NCBI GenBank assembly: GCA_963829545.1
Contig: CAWHIX010000006.1
Span: 62,001 to 126,000 of the forward strand
Source of the DNA: JAXGXJ01 sp963829545
Lineage (GTDB): Bacteria > Actinomycetota > Thermoleophilia > RBG-16-64-13
DNA: 64,000 bases
Direction: 5' to 3'
Shown here: positions 25,615 through 36,057 of the stretch, one piece after another
How the letters are laid out: every line of letters begins with the position of its first letter
How positions within the stretch are numbered: position 1 is the first letter of the stretch
Made by a program: the position numbers and the translations under genes
The notes under the pieces: model-generated
The model's database searches: none
What the model was told of the DNA's origin: nothing
What the model saw: only the letters and a program-made list of their open reading frames with translations

Positions 25615-26802
25615 CTACTGCGGGCGGAAACGCCACACTGCCAGGCCGAAGAACACGACCGTCCATATCCACACGAAACCCATGGGGGCGAGTACGTCAG
25701 GGATTCCCCAACTGTTGAGGACGATCCCGTGCAGGGAATCGACGATCCACGCGGTGGGGAGAAGGTGGGCCACCCGGCTGAAGGTCTCGCTGGTGATCTC
25801 CAGAGGGAACCACGCCCCTCCGAGGGCGGCCAGCAGCTGCGCCGAGATCACGGTGGTGGCGATGACCGCCTGTTCGGAGCGGAACACGGAGGAGATGAGG
25901 AGTCCCAGAGAGGCCGCCATCACCGAGAGCGAGATCATGACCAGGAAGAGCGCCGCCGGACTGTTGAAGTAGTCGACGCCGAAGGCGAACTGGCCCAGGA
26001 GGACGAGAAACAGCTGCTGGAAGAAGGTCAGGAGGACCATGGCCATCATCTTGCCGCCGATTATCTGGGGTCCTCCGACGCGCATGGTGTTCAGGCGCAG
26101 CAGGAGCCCCTGGCGTCTCTCCCAGGCCAGGCCGACGGCCACGGTCAGCAGTCCGAAGAGGACCCAGTTGACCAGGGAGCCTATGGAGGCTTGGGCGAAG
26201 CCGCTCAGTTCCTCGGAGTCCATGCTCGCAGAATCGGTCAGTTCCACAGTCACCGAGGGGGCCGCGAGCAAGGCCGCGGCGCGAGCGTGGGCGGCGGCAC
26301 GGAGGGCATCATCGAGGGATGCCCCGGTCGCCAGGCCCACCTGCTCGGCCGCCGTGCCGGCGGCGAGCGTCTCGGCGTTCAGCCTAGCCACCGCCCCCTG
26401 CACGGCCTGGTATACCGACTGAGCTCCGCTGGAGGTTTCGATGCGCACAAAGGGGAGGACGGCAGCATTCCCCGCTTCGAGGGACGCACTGTAGCCTTCG
26501 GGGATGACGAGGCCGGCTGCGACTTCCTGATCCTGCACGGCTTTCTCCAGAGCCTCGGAGCTCATCGGTTCTACCCCGAGGGCGGGCTCCTGCTGCAGCC
26601 GTTCGACCAGTTGTTGTGACGCGGGACTACCGTCGAGGTCGGCGACACCCAGGGGTATGCTGGTCGTCTCGCCAAACCCGGTGAAGAGGACACCCAGAAA
26701 GACCGTGAACACCACCGGCAACACGATGGTGAACAGGGCGGCCAGCCGGTCCCGGCGCGCCTGCAGCAGCTCCTTGGCGGCTATGTACCAGGCTTGTCTC
26801 AT
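25615..26802 (-). CDS. ABC-2 type permease with large extracytoplasmic loop
   Basis: This is an exporter membrane subunit of 395 residues and the last gene of a three-gene operon. One helix near 24-45 (LAALFTIVLPVVFTVFLG) precedes a soluble loop of about 150 residues, then five helices, including LMVLFTFFQQLF-like and VIATTVISAQLLAALGGAW text. This one-plus-five layout, with the loop containing PEGYSASLEAGNAAVL, matches the YhgE/LinY/NatB-type ABC-2 permeases. It overlaps the preceding permease gene by 4 bases. The two permeases are similar in layout and probably form a heterodimer. The substrate is unknown. No break is seen. Confidence 0.9.
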   Translation of the reverse strand: MRQAWYIAAKELLQARRDRLAALFTIVLPVVFTVFLGVLFTGFGETTSIPLGVADLDGSPASQQLVERLQQEPALGVEPMSSEALEKAVQDQEVAAGLVIPEGYSASLEAGNAAVLPFVRIETSSGAQSVYQAVQGAVARLNAETLAAGTAAEQVGLATGASLDDALRAAAHARAAALLAAPSVTVELTDSASMDSEELSGFAQASIGSLVNWVLFGLLTVAVGLAWERRQGLLLRLNTMRVGGPQIIGGKMMAMVLLTFFQQLFLVLLGQFAFGVDYFNSPAALFLVMISLSVMAASLGLLISSVFRSEQAVIATTVISAQLLAALGGAWFPLEITSETFSRVAHLLPTAWIVDSLHGIVLNSWGIPDVLAPMGFVWIWTVVFFGLAVWRFRPQ

Positions 26803-28066
26803 GCGTATCGCCTACCGAAGAACCAAGTGGCCAGCGCGAAGAACACCAGGCTGAAGCCCACGGCGGCCAGTAGCGGCAGGGCGATGTTGGCCCAGGACCC
26901 GCCGAACAGCACCTGCCCCCAGCCTTCGATGAGCCACCCGTTGGGCGTGAAGCGACGGACGGCGGCGAACGTGCCCTCGATGTTGGCCGTGCCCACGAAG
27001 TTGCCTCCGACAAGACCCAGGAAGACGAAGATGGCGCTGCTCACGGCCCCCGCCTGGGCGGGCGTCTTGGCAAAGGACACGGTTAAGAGGCCGAGCGAAG
27101 CGGCCACCAGGGCGCCCGCGAGAGTGAGAGCGATCACCGGGCCCGTCGCTCCCCAGTGGGCGCCGAAGAGCAGCCGGCCGACGAGGAGCAGGACGACGGA
27201 TTGCAGCAGCACCACCACGAACACCCCCACGTACTTCCCGGCGAGCACCACGGAGCGCCGGGTGGGCGTGGTGAACAACCTGAACAGGGTCCCGTGCCGG
27301 TGCTCGTCGAGGATACTGCGGGCGGCCGTCGCCCCTCCGAAGAACATGAAGAAGATCATCATGCCCACCAGCACCTGGCTGGCCACGTTGGGCTCGGGTC
27401 TGGCTTCCGCACCGGGTATCACCGGGGCCCGCGGCACCAGAGCCACAGCAGCGGCGCCCTGGGCTTCGGCGGCGTACGCCTCCGCGGTGGCTATGGCCAG
27501 ATCCTCGAGTTCTTGTGGGTCGGCGGTCCCTTCGGCGACCGCCAGGTCGACGGCGGTGAAGGCTGCCGCTCGGGCACCGTCGAGGGCCTGCGCCACCGAC
27601 CCGACTACTGAGGCGACGATGGCCGGGCCGACGGTGGCGGCCGGGTCCTTGTAGACCTCTATTTCCCGCGGCTGGTCCGTCGAGAGCCCTCCCCTCAGGC
27701 CCTCCGTGAGGCCCTCCGGGATGATGACGGCTGCGTCGGCCTCCCCCTCGTCGACGGCCGCCCGGGCCGCTTCGGCGCTGTCGACTACGGTCGTATCGAG
27801 GACATCGGCCAGCTCCGGGTCGGTGAGCACCGCGAGCATACGCGCTCCTGCCCGGTCGGCGCCGCGCCCGGGCTCTCCGTCGGGGCGGCCTGGTCTAGAT
27901 CGACCACCACGGTCTTCACGGCAGGCAGGGCGAAGTTGTCTCCTGAGCCGAAAGCCGCCCCCAGGGCCCCGGCCAGCAGCAGGGGCGCCACGAGCATCAT
28001 GGCCAGCGCGGCGAAGTCGCGGTAGATGTGGCGGATGTCCTTCCAGGCGATGCTGAGGGCGCGCAT
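26799..28066 (-). CDS. ABC-2 type permease, partner subunit (one frameshift)
   Basis: This exporter membrane subunit has about 422 residues when two frames are joined. The start MRALSIAWKDIRHIYRDF (ATG at 28066) carries the first helix (ALAMMLVAPLLLAGALG). At about 27,840 the sense moves to a second frame, which continues MLAVLTDPELADVLDTTVV into the same kind of extracytoplasmic loop (EADAAVIIPEGLTEGL) and five further helices. The loop pattern is shared with the downstream permease, supporting a heterodimer. It lies 18 bases after the ATPase gene and overlaps the next permease by 4 bases. Confidence 0.82.
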
Positions 28067-28084
28067 GTCGGCTCCCCCGCCCGC

Positions 28085-29032
<948 letters not shown>

Positions 29033-29116
29033 CTCGTCCTCCCCGAAGCGTGGAAGTGCCACTGGACGGTCGTGGCTTCCCGGCGCGGCCTAGGCCGTCC
29101 GGCGGCGTCGATCCTC

Positions 29117-30517
29117 CTAGCTGAAGACCTCTTCCCGGCTGATCATGCCCTCATCGAGCTTGAATGCGGCGTGAAGGGCCTTCACCGCCGTCTCCACGTG
29201 CTGTTTGCGGATGACACAGCTGACCTTGATGGTGCTTGTCGAGATCATCTCGATGTTGATGCCGTTCTCGGCCAGCACTTCAAACATCTTCGCCGCGACC
29301 CCAGGGTAGGTCTTCATACCGGCGCCCACGAGAGTGACTTTGGCCACGTCCGGGTCGGTGTCGAAGGACTTGAAGCCAACGGCCTCGCGCATGCCCTCCA
29401 GCACGGCCGCCACTCTGGGAAGGTCGGCTTCGGCAGTGGTGAAGGAGATGCTGGCGGTGCCGCCCTCGGACACGTTCTGAATGATGACGTCCAGGTTGAT
29501 GTGGGCCTTCGCGAGCGCCGAGAAGATCCCGGCTGCCACGCCCACTTCGTCGGGCAGGCCGCGGATGGTGACTTTGGCGTCGTCAAGGGTGAAAGCTACA
29601 CCGGAGATTATGGCTTGTTCCATTTTGGGATCTTCCTGTCCTACCCAGGTACCGGGGCTGTTGTTGAAACTGGAGCGGATGTGTAGGGGTACGTCGAAGC
29701 GGCGGGCCACCTCGACGCTGCGGGCCATCATGACCTTGGCGCCGCTGGCTGCCATCTCCAGCAGTTCCTCGTTGGATATGGTGTCGAGTTTGCGCGCCTC
29801 GGGCACCATGCGGGGATCGGTGGTGAAGACGCCCTCCACGTCAGTATAGATCTCGCATACCTCCGCCCCCAGCGCGGCCGCCAGTGCCACCGCGGTGGTA
29901 TCCGAGCCTCCACGGCCCAGCGTGGTGACGTCCTGCTCGGTGGACACCCCCTGAAAACCCGCCACCAGCACGATCCTGCCCTCCCCTAGGGCCTTCTGGA
30001 TGCGATGGGGCCTGATGTCGAGGATCTTGGCCCTGGTATGCGAGGTGTCCGTGACGATGCCCGCCTGCGAACCGGTGAGGGAGATGGCCTGGAAGCCCAA
30101 CTCGTGGATCGCCATGGCCAGCAAGGCGGCCGAGATACGCTCTCCGGCCGAGAGCAGCATATCCATCTCGCGCGCCGGCGGGTCGTCGGAGATCTCTTGG
30201 GCAAGCTCGACGAGTTCGTCCGTCGTGTCGCCCCGCGCCGAGACCACCGCTACGACAGGGTGCCCATCATTGTGAGCATCGACGATACGGTTGGCCACCC
30301 GTTTTATGCAGGTGGCGTCTGCCACCGATGACCCCCCGAATTTCATCACCACGATATTGGTTCGCTCAGCCTTCCGCTCCGGGCCGGCAATGACCACATA
30401 GTCGAGCGTCGCGTCGTCCGCGGCCTGTGGTGAGTCGTCTTGCTGTGGATGCTCTTGTTCCGTCACCTCGATCAGTGCTCCGATCCCGCTTTTTGCGCAG
30501 CCCGGTAATTCTAGCAA
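29117..30517 (-). CDS. lysC: Aspartate kinase
   Basis: The enzyme phosphorylates aspartate, the first step of lysine/threonine/methionine synthesis. The catalytic domain starts NIVVMKFGGSSVADATCI near residue 53 and includes GGSDTTAVALAAALGAEVCEIYTDVEGVFTTDPR. Two C-terminal ACT domains (about 330-466) would bind feedback effectors, for example around GVAAGIFSALAKAHINLD and GVAAKMFEVLAENGINIEMI. An N-terminal stretch of about 50 residues before the core (EQEHPQQDDSPQAAD) is unusual. If translation starts at the GTG at 30466 the extension is 35 residues; starting at the ATG at 30346 would give a core-only enzyme. asd lies about 7 kb away on the same strand. Confidence 0.93.
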   Translation of the reverse strand: MLELPGCAKSGIGALIEVTEQEHPQQDDSPQAADDATLDYVVIAGPERKAERTNIVVMKFGGSSVADATCIKRVANRIVDAHNDGHPVVAVVSARGDTTDELVELAQEISDDPPAREMDMLLSAGERISAALLAMAIHELGFQAISLTGSQAGIVTDTSHTRAKILDIRPHRIQKALGEGRIVLVAGFQGVSTEQDVTTLGRGGSDTTAVALAAALGAEVCEIYTDVEGVFTTDPRMVPEARKLDTISNEELLEMAASGAKVMMARSVEVARRFDVPLHIRSSFNNSPGTWVGQEDPKMEQAIISGVAFTLDDAKVTIRGLPDEVGVAAGIFSALAKAHINLDVIIQNVSEGGTASISFTTAEADLPRVAAVLEGMREAVGFKSFDTDPDVAKVTLVGAGMKTYPGVAAKMFEVLAENGINIEMISTSTIKVSCVIRKQHVETAVKALHAAFKLDEGMISREEVFS

Positions 30518-30555
30518 CCCCGCACCAGCGGAGCTATCGGTCCTCCGGACGGGTC

Positions 30556-30733
30556 GTGAACATCGACAGCAACGTGGAGCGCTGGGGCAATGCCATCGGC
30601 CGCGGCATGGATACTGGCTATTTGAGACCTGCTGGATCTGTCAGACCGGGGCTACCTTGTCCAGGTCCGCGAGGGACGCTCATTCATGTTCATTCCGGCC
30701 TCTGACCTGCGTGACCGCCTCGTCGTTGAATGA
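30556..30733 (+). pseudogene. Possible decayed MazE/AbrB-type antitoxin
   Basis: Starting from a GTG at 30556 the text NIDSNVERWGNAIG resembles the N-terminus of MazE/AbrB antitoxins (typically KRWGNS). After a frame change near 30,620 a coherent end follows (LLDLSDRGYLVQVREGRS, then FMFIPASDLRDRLVVE, stop at 30733). No toxin gene is next to it. The match rests on a short motif and the interior is not in one frame. Confidence 0.2.
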
Positions 30734-30737
30734 GATC

Positions 30738-30770
30738 TATCAGTCAATATCAGTTGGTATCAATCTGATA
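30738..30770. repeat. 10-base-period TATCAGT repeats with terminal inverted copy
   Basis: TATCAGT occurs at 30738-30744 and again at 30748-30754, with TATCAAT at 30758-30764, one copy per helical turn. CTGATA at 30765-30770 is the inverted complement of TATCAG. The block is much more AT-rich than its surroundings. It resembles an operator, but no gene start is directly attached. Confidence 0.45.
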
Positions 30771-30889
30771 GTTGCGGTACGAAGCGGACGCGAAAACTGG
30801 AGGTCCCGCCCAATCACTCGCTTGTGGGGCGGCGGCCCAGGGGGCGGGCTCGGTGGTCGCCGGTCACTGGGCCGCGTGGGGGGGATCGG

Positions 30890-31317
30890 TCAGCGTGCTT
30901 CGCCAGCCCGTGGGCCGTTCCGGCGATCGAGCAGATGTCTCACGGCTAGGTAGGGATGCCGGATGGTCATGCGCGGTCCGGAGTAGCGCATCACGGCTCG
31001 GACGCGCGTGCGCATGTCGGTCTGGAAGCAGTGGACGGTGCATCTGGCACAGGTGGGCTTCTGATCCCCGAAGGAGCATCGTTCGATGCGCCGGCGGGAG
31101 TAGTAGAGGAGTTGGGCGCAGTCCCGGCAGAGGCCATCCCGGTCGCCTCCGGGGTCTGCCTCCGGGGTCGCCAGCGTAGATCGTCCAAGGCGTCGTCCGT
31201 TGCCCTCACGGCGCTGGGGTGGCCCGCCCTGCAATACATGCGGATCATCACCTCGATGGTGCGCTGTTCTCTGCGCACCCGACGTGACGCCGGCCTGGAG
31301 GAACTCATTCGGTACAC
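30890..31317 (-). CDS. YgbA-like (nitrous oxide-stimulated promoter family) protein, frameshifted
   Basis: Two frames together match the small YgbA_NO family. The first gives RRVRREQRTIEVMIRMYCRA, the second GLCRDCAQLLYYSRRRIERC, then FGDQKPTCARCTVHCF and VMRYSGPRMTIRHP, stop at 30890. The five-plus conserved cysteines (YC, CRDC, C-FG, CARC, HC) are kept, which suggests metal or cluster binding. The linker between YC and LC is about 25 residues longer than in typical members and contains a 12-base tandem repeat (31145-31156 and 31158-31169). Start candidates are the ATG at 31308 or GTG at 31317. It follows recR on the same strand. Family members are linked to nitric-oxide response regulons; the role here is inference. 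Confidence 0.7.
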
Positions 31318-31351
31318 CAGCGAGATCGTTGGTGCGGGCTCTGGTCGCCTG

Positions 31352-31958
31352 CTAAAGCTCTCGCCGTCCGGTGAGGGCCCGGCCCAAGCGTGACCTCATC
31401 GGCGTACTCGAGGTCGCCGCCCATGGGCAGGCCCGCGGCCAGGCGGGTGATGCGCAGCGTGCCGGCGGCGGTCTCCGCCCGTAGCTCCTCGGCGATGAAG
31501 AGGGCCGTGGCCTCACCGGCCGTGTTGGGGTTGGTGGCCACGATGATCTCGCGCACCTCGCCGGCACGGGCGCGCTCGAACAGTTCGGCCAGGTGCAGCT
31601 TCTGGGGTCCGATGCCGTCCAGCGGTGAGAGCGCGCCGCCCAGTACGTGGTACAAGCCCCGGAACTCGTGGGTCCGCTCGACGGAGATCACGTCGCCAGG
31701 CTCCTCGACCACACAGATGGTGGTGGTATCCCGTCCGGCATGGGCGCAGATCGAGCAGAGCTCTTCCTCGGTGAGGTTGAAGCAGCAGGTGCAGAAGCGC
31801 ACCGTCTCTTTGACGTCGATGAGCGCTTGAGCCAGGGGCAGGGCGTCCTCAGGGGGGATCTTCAGGAGATGGAAGGCCAGGCGCTGGGCAGTCTTGGGTC
31901 CCACCCCGGGAAGCTTCGCGAGCTCGTCGATGAGCTTCTGGACGGTGGGGCTGTACAT
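31352..31958 (-). CDS. recR: Recombination mediator RecR (one frameshift near the C-terminus)
   Basis: RecR works with RecO (and RecF) to load RecA on gapped DNA. The product is about 201 residues. It has the N-terminal helix-hairpin-helix LPGVGPKTAQRLAFHLL, a zinc finger CTCCFNLTEEELCSIC and a Toprim domain from ICVVEEPGDVISVERT to GEATALFIAEEL and VTRLAAGLPMGGDLEYADEV-like text. One extra G at about 31,391 breaks the last ten codons; removing it restores LGRALTGRREL and a stop at 31352, the normal length. It lies downstream of dnaX and ybaB, a very common bacterial order. Confidence 0.93.
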
Positions 31959-32001
31959 GCGGCGCGGGCCGGTGCCTCAAGCGGGCGGGCCGAAGCCCCC
32001 G

Positions 32002-32325
32002 CTAGAAGGGCAGGCCGGGAATGTTGAGCCCCGAGGTGATCCCGCCCAGCTTCTTGTTGGCCAACTCCTGGGCCGAACGGAGAGCTTCGTTGGTGGCGGC
32101 CATGATCATGTCCTCGAGTATCTCCACGTCTTCCGGGTCGATGGCGGCCGGGTCGATCTTGATGCTCTTGAGTTCGATGGCTCCGGTGACCTGGACGGTC
32201 ACCATGCCGCCGCCCGCCGACGCCTCCACGACGTCGTTGGCCAGGTCGTCCTGCATCTTGGCCATGTCGGCCTGCATCTTCTGGACCTGCTTCATCATCT
32301 TCTGGTAGTTCGGGTTCGGGGTCAC
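32002..32325 (-). CDS. YbaB/EbfC nucleoid-associated protein
   Basis: This is a small DNA-binding dimer of 107 residues that coats the nucleoid. A start-proximal coiled region rich in Met/Gln/Lys (MMKQVQKMQADMAKMQDDL) is followed by the family core, VVEASAGGGMVTVQVTGAIE and LEDMIMAATNEALRSAQEL. It begins at a GTG at 32325 with GAGGAG upstream, 19 bases after the dnaX stop. It is co-transcribed with dnaX and recR, with which it is widely associated in bacteria. Confidence 0.95.
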   Translation of the reverse strand: MTPNPNYQKMMKQVQKMQADMAKMQDDLANDVVEASAGGGMVTVQVTGAIELKSIKIDPAAIDPEDVEILEDMIMAATNEALRSAQELANKKLGGITSGLNIPGLPF

Positions 32326-32344
32326 CGGCGTCTCCTCGGCTCGT

Positions 32345-34138
32345 CTAGCGCGTGGGCCCGTCGTCGATCAGGCGGGCGTCGAACTCCTGCTTGAGCACCC
32401 TGAGCAGCTCGTCCTTGCTCAGGATTCTAGCATCTTCCTCCGGAGCGGCCGCCGGAGCCGACTCCGCCGCCAACCTGGTGGTGACGCGCAGATCCCGGCC
32501 TGTCAGCTCCCGCAGCACGGCGGTAATGACCTGGGGGTTGCTGCCCCGCGTCACCTGGTCGGCCTGGAAGCCGAAGCCGGCGGGGAACTTGATGACCAGT
32601 TCGTCGCCCTCCAGGCTCTCGAGACGGCCCTCGGCCAGCACTGCCGCCAGACCGGCCTGGCGTTTGTGGACCGCGTCGATGACCACCGTCCATGCGCGGC
32701 GCAGGTGCTCCAGATCGGGCGGAATACTGCCCGCCTGCGGCCTGCCGCGCGCGCCACTGGGCTGGGGCGTGCCCGGCCGGGCCGCGTCCGGGTGGCCCCC
32801 CTGGGGTGCCGGAGCAGATGAAGGCGGTACGGGAGCACCCGCCGAGGGGGGAGGCGTAGGCGCGGGCTCCGGGCAAGACGCACTGCCGGTCGGGTCGGCC
32901 GGTGCCGGCCCCGACGCATCGGGAGTGCGGACGGGGGCCGTGTACGAGGCCTCCGGCTCGGCCTTCGGAGCGTCGCCCCCGCGGGTCGCGGCAGCACACG
33001 CAGCCGCAGCTGCCTGATGCTCCGGGCGCGGGGTTCCGTCGGCCGCGAAAGCGGTCATCTTGATGAAGGCCAGTTCCAGCTCCAGCCGGGGGTCGGACCC
33101 CTGCCGGATGGCGCGCAGACCTTCTCCCAAAAGATCGATGAAGGTGAGCGTCCGCGCTGTCGAGACACGGGAAGCCTGGCTGCGCAGCGTGGCCAGTTGC
33201 TCTTCGGTGAGGGCCATGCTGGGGGGGGCCTCCACTGTGTGTTTCACCACGTACAGATCGCGCAGGTGGCTCAGGAGGTCCTTCATGAACTGGCTGTAGT
33301 CGGTACCGGCCTGGTTGAGGCGGTCGACGAAGAGGAGGGCGCCTTGCGTGTCGTGGTCGTCGACCAGGTCGACGGCCTCGAAGAGCAGGTCGTGCTGGAC
33401 GACGCCCAGGATGTCCAGGGTCTGCTGCAGGGAGATGGAGCCGCCGGAATACGTCGCCAGTTGGTCGAGCACCCCGATGGCATCGCGGAAGCTGCCTGCC
33501 GCCGCCCGGGCAATGACTGTGAGCGACGCCTCCGCCACCTCGATGCCCTCCTGCCGCGCGATGGTCGCCAATACGCTCACCACCTCCGCTATCGTCGGCC
33601 GGCGGAAGTCGAAGCGTTGGCAGCGGGAGAGGATGGTGGCCGGCACCTTGTGTGCCTCGGTGGTAGCCAGCACGAACACAGCGTGCGCAGGAGGCTCCTC
33701 CAGGGTCTTCAGCAACGCGTTGAAGGCGTGCGGGGAGAGCATGTGTACCTCATCGAGGATGTACACCTTCATGCGGCCTTCGAGAGGGGCGAAGTGTACC
33801 TTGTCGAGCAGAGTCTCGGTGACTTCCTCGACCGTGCGGTTGGAGGCCGCGTCCATCTCTACCACATCCAGGGCGCTGCCCCGCCTTATGGCCTCGCAGA
33901 GGGGACAGGTGCCGTCGGGGGTGGCCGTGGCCGCGCCGTGTCCGGCTTCACAATTGAGCGCCATGGCCAGTATCTTGGCCGTGGAGGTCTTGCCGGTTCC
34001 CCGCGGACCCGTGAAGAGATAGGCGTGGCTGACCCGGTCGTGGACGATGGCGTTGACAAGCGTGCGGGCTACGTGTTCCTGCCCGATTATGTCCTCGAAG
34101 CGGGCGGGCCGGTACTTGCGGTAAAGGGACACGGACAT
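32345..34138 (-). CDS. dnaX: DNA polymerase III subunit gamma/tau
   Basis: This is the ATPase of the clamp loader, 597 residues. Domain I/II holds Walker A GPRGTGKTS (about 44-52), zinc-binding cysteines around LNCEAG and GTCPLCEAI, Walker B VYILDEVHML and the SRC motif in LSRCQRFDF. Domain III follows (TLRSQASRVSTARTLTFIDL). A proline/alanine-rich linker (about 385-460) leads to a tau-type C-terminal domain ending LKQEFDARLIDDGPTR. The ATG at 34138 is preceded by AAGGAG. No slippery A-run for a programmed frameshift is visible, so only a full-length product is expected. A -10 box TATAAT lies about 43 bases upstream. Confidence 0.97.
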   Translation of the reverse strand: MSVSLYRKYRPARFEDIIGQEHVARTLVNAIVHDRVSHAYLFTGPRGTGKTSTAKILAMALNCEAGHGAATATPDGTCPLCEAIRRGSALDVVEMDAASNRTVEEVTETLLDKVHFAPLEGRMKVYILDEVHMLSPHAFNALLKTLEEPPAHAVFVLATTEAHKVPATILSRCQRFDFRRPTIAEVVSVLATIARQEGIEVAEASLTVIARAAAGSFRDAIGVLDQLATYSGGSISLQQTLDILGVVQHDLLFEAVDLVDDHDTQGALLFVDRLNQAGTDYSQFMKDLLSHLRDLYVVKHTVEAPPSMALTEEQLATLRSQASRVSTARTLTFIDLLGEGLRAIRQGSDPRLELELAFIKMTAFAADGTPRPEHQAAAAACAAATRGGDAPKAEPEASYTAPVRTPDASGPAPADPTGSASCPEPAPTPPPSAGAPVPPSSAPAPQGGHPDAARPGTPQPSGARGRPQAGSIPPDLEHLRRAWTVVIDAVHKRQAGLAAVLAEGRLESLEGDELVIKFPAGFGFQADQVTRGSNPQVITAVLRELTGRDLRVTTRLAAESAPAAAPEEDARILSKDELLRVLKQEFDARLIDDGPTR

Positions 34139-34180
34139 GCGCCGGTGGGCTCCTTGTTCGCGCGCTCGATGGATGGGGCG

Positions 34181-34186
34181 ATTATA
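34181..34186 (-). promoter_or_regulatory. -10 box of the dnaX promoter
   Basis: A perfect TATAAT on the minus strand lies 43 bases before the dnaX start and outside any gene, in a locally AT-rich spot. A recognisable -35 box is not evident, so this is a candidate. Confidence 0.5.
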
Positions 34187-34269
34187 TCAGTCGGTCTGCC
34201 GCGACCCGTCCCAGGATCGCCACCGCAGCGATGTCCCGGGCCGCAGCGACCGTAGTCGGGGTGCCGCGA

Positions 34270-36022
34270 TCAGAAGAGCTCGCCGTGGACTTTGTCCCTC
34301 GCCCTATCGATCTGCTCGGGCGTGGCCCCCAAGTGCGATAACACGTATTCGGAACATACCCAGGGCCACGTCTCCCACTCCCGAGAAGACCCGATCGGCT
34401 CCGGCTAGCGCGCAGCGCGGTGGATGTCGGCTGAGAAAGGCGGCCCGCGCCAGGATGTGGATACGTGGGTTCATCTCCCGGGCCATCTTGATGACGACGC
34501 CTCGCGCTCGTGACCTGACGCCGCTGAGCACCGCTGCTCCCGGGCCCTGCGCACGCCGGCCTGCGTCGAGGATGGCTCGCCAGTGTCGCGTCTCCGAAGA
34601 TCGCCCTGGTGCCCTCCTGAGCCCAACTGCTTGGACCGTCTGAGAGGTTCATCTCGACGATGGTCGGCGACTCCGTACTCCCGCGGAGGCGTGCGACCTT
34701 CCGGCCCACGAGGCCCATGGCCCACGATGACGAGCCGGTGAGCAGAGTCTGTCTCCGCAGACGGTCCGTTCAAGGGCGAGGCGGCCGGGCCGGCACCCGG
34801 GCGTTCAGAACGCGCCACCATCCTCTCTCGTTTGAAGGCCGCCGGTCGATGGGGGCCACTGTCCGGTATACGATGAGCTTGATGGATATGGAGACTATGG
34901 CTGCCCCGACTGCGTTCGTGCGTCGGCGGTGAGGAACTGCGTTGGTGCCCACGGTAGCCAGGATGAATGAGAACTCCCCGATCTGGCGCCAGCGCCGCCG
35001 CGACTCCCAGACGTCACCTTGCTGGGGTAGCCGCCCACGATGCAGACCACCAGGGGCCGATGAGGGGTTTGGCGACATCAGCACGGCGGCGACGAGGAGC
35101 AGGATCGACCCGGGGATTCGACTAGAGACGCGGGGTCGAAGAGCATGCCCACGGAGACGAAGAAGAAGCACCACGAGAAGGTCGCGGAAGGGCAGACGCT
35201 TCCGAAGCGGCCCGGAGGCTGAAGTCGGACGCGGAGATGATGAGGCCGGCAAGAAACGCCCCCAAGGCGAGGGAGACGCCGAAGCTGCGCGGACAGAGCG
35301 GCCACGGCGAACCAGATGCGCCACGACAACCATGAGGAAGACAGTCGCGCGCTGCGGCTGCGGGCGGCCTCGTAGCAACAGCCGGGGTACGACCCAGCTC
35401 GCTCACCACGACCACCAGAGACGACGACCCACGATCGCGACGGCGACGAGGATGGTCCAGGAACCGCCACCGGCATGTCTCCAGCTCCGTCGCCCGGCCA
35501 AGAAGGGGCAGCACGAGCATCATCGGCGACGACGAGGATGTCCTGGAAGATCAGCATGCCCAGCGCGTGTCTGGCCCACCGGGGTGTCGATCTGCGCTCG
35601 CTCGGCCGAGAGGTCTTGAGCACGACCGCGGTGCTGCTGAGAGCGACGAGCATACCGTAGCACGATGGTCTGCGGCCGCGGAAACCTGACCGCCAGGCCG
35701 ACACCCGATCCGATGGCCGCTCCGGTGAGCATCACCTGCAGCGGGCCCGGCCACCGAGGAGGGCGCCGGGCCAGGCGCATCAGTCCCCGAAACGAGAACT
35801 CGCAGGCCGAGGGTGAAGAGGAGGAAGATCACGCCTACCTCGGCCAGCTGCCTCGACGCTCTCGGGGCTCCTCGATCGAGACCGAAGGCGTGTGCGGACC
35901 GATGAGGACTCCCGCCACGAAGAGACCCACGAGAGGGGGAAGCCGCAATCTGCCGAAGACCAGCGTCACGGCGAGCGGCCACCGCCATGACGATGAGGAT
36001 GTCGGTGAGGGTGCTGCGTCAT
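34270..36022 (-). pseudogene. KefB-type cation:proton antiporter with TrkA-N domain, shattered by many frameshifts
   Basis: The minus strand spells a CPA2 antiporter, but only in short pieces from all three frames. Start ATG at 36022 (GGAGGGG upstream): TDILIVMAVA in one frame, FGRLRLPPLVGLFVAGVLIG in the next, then LAEVGVIFLLFTLGL, LSSTAVVLKT, LGMLIFQDILVV, FGVSLALGAFLAGLIIS and IGEFSFILATVG. A TrkA-N module follows: HRLVIVGHG, PTIVEMNLSD, GTRAIFGDATLAS, VVIKMAREMNPRIHILARAA, and a closing EQIDRARDKVHGELF with stop at 34270. The total length (about 584 residues) is normal. Breaks occur roughly every 60-200 bases, far more than in any other gene here. Either the gene is decaying or this stretch was badly assembled. 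Confidence 0.8.
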
Positions 36023-36057
36023 CGACCCCTCCGTCCAATCCCAGGAGAGAAGGAAAG

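Noticed and set aside
30772..31393. Plus-strand frames opposite the YgbA-like gene
   Set aside because: The minus-strand frames carry the family's conserved cysteines and VMRYSGPRM motif; the plus frames are shadows.
32345..34138. Programmed frameshift in dnaX (short gamma form)
   Set aside because: No A-rich slippery heptamer with a following hairpin is visible; the gene reads through cleanly.
34942..35619. Plus-strand frame of 225 codons
   Set aside because: It is arginine/proline-rich antisense; the minus-strand frames spell ordered antiporter motifs over the same bases.
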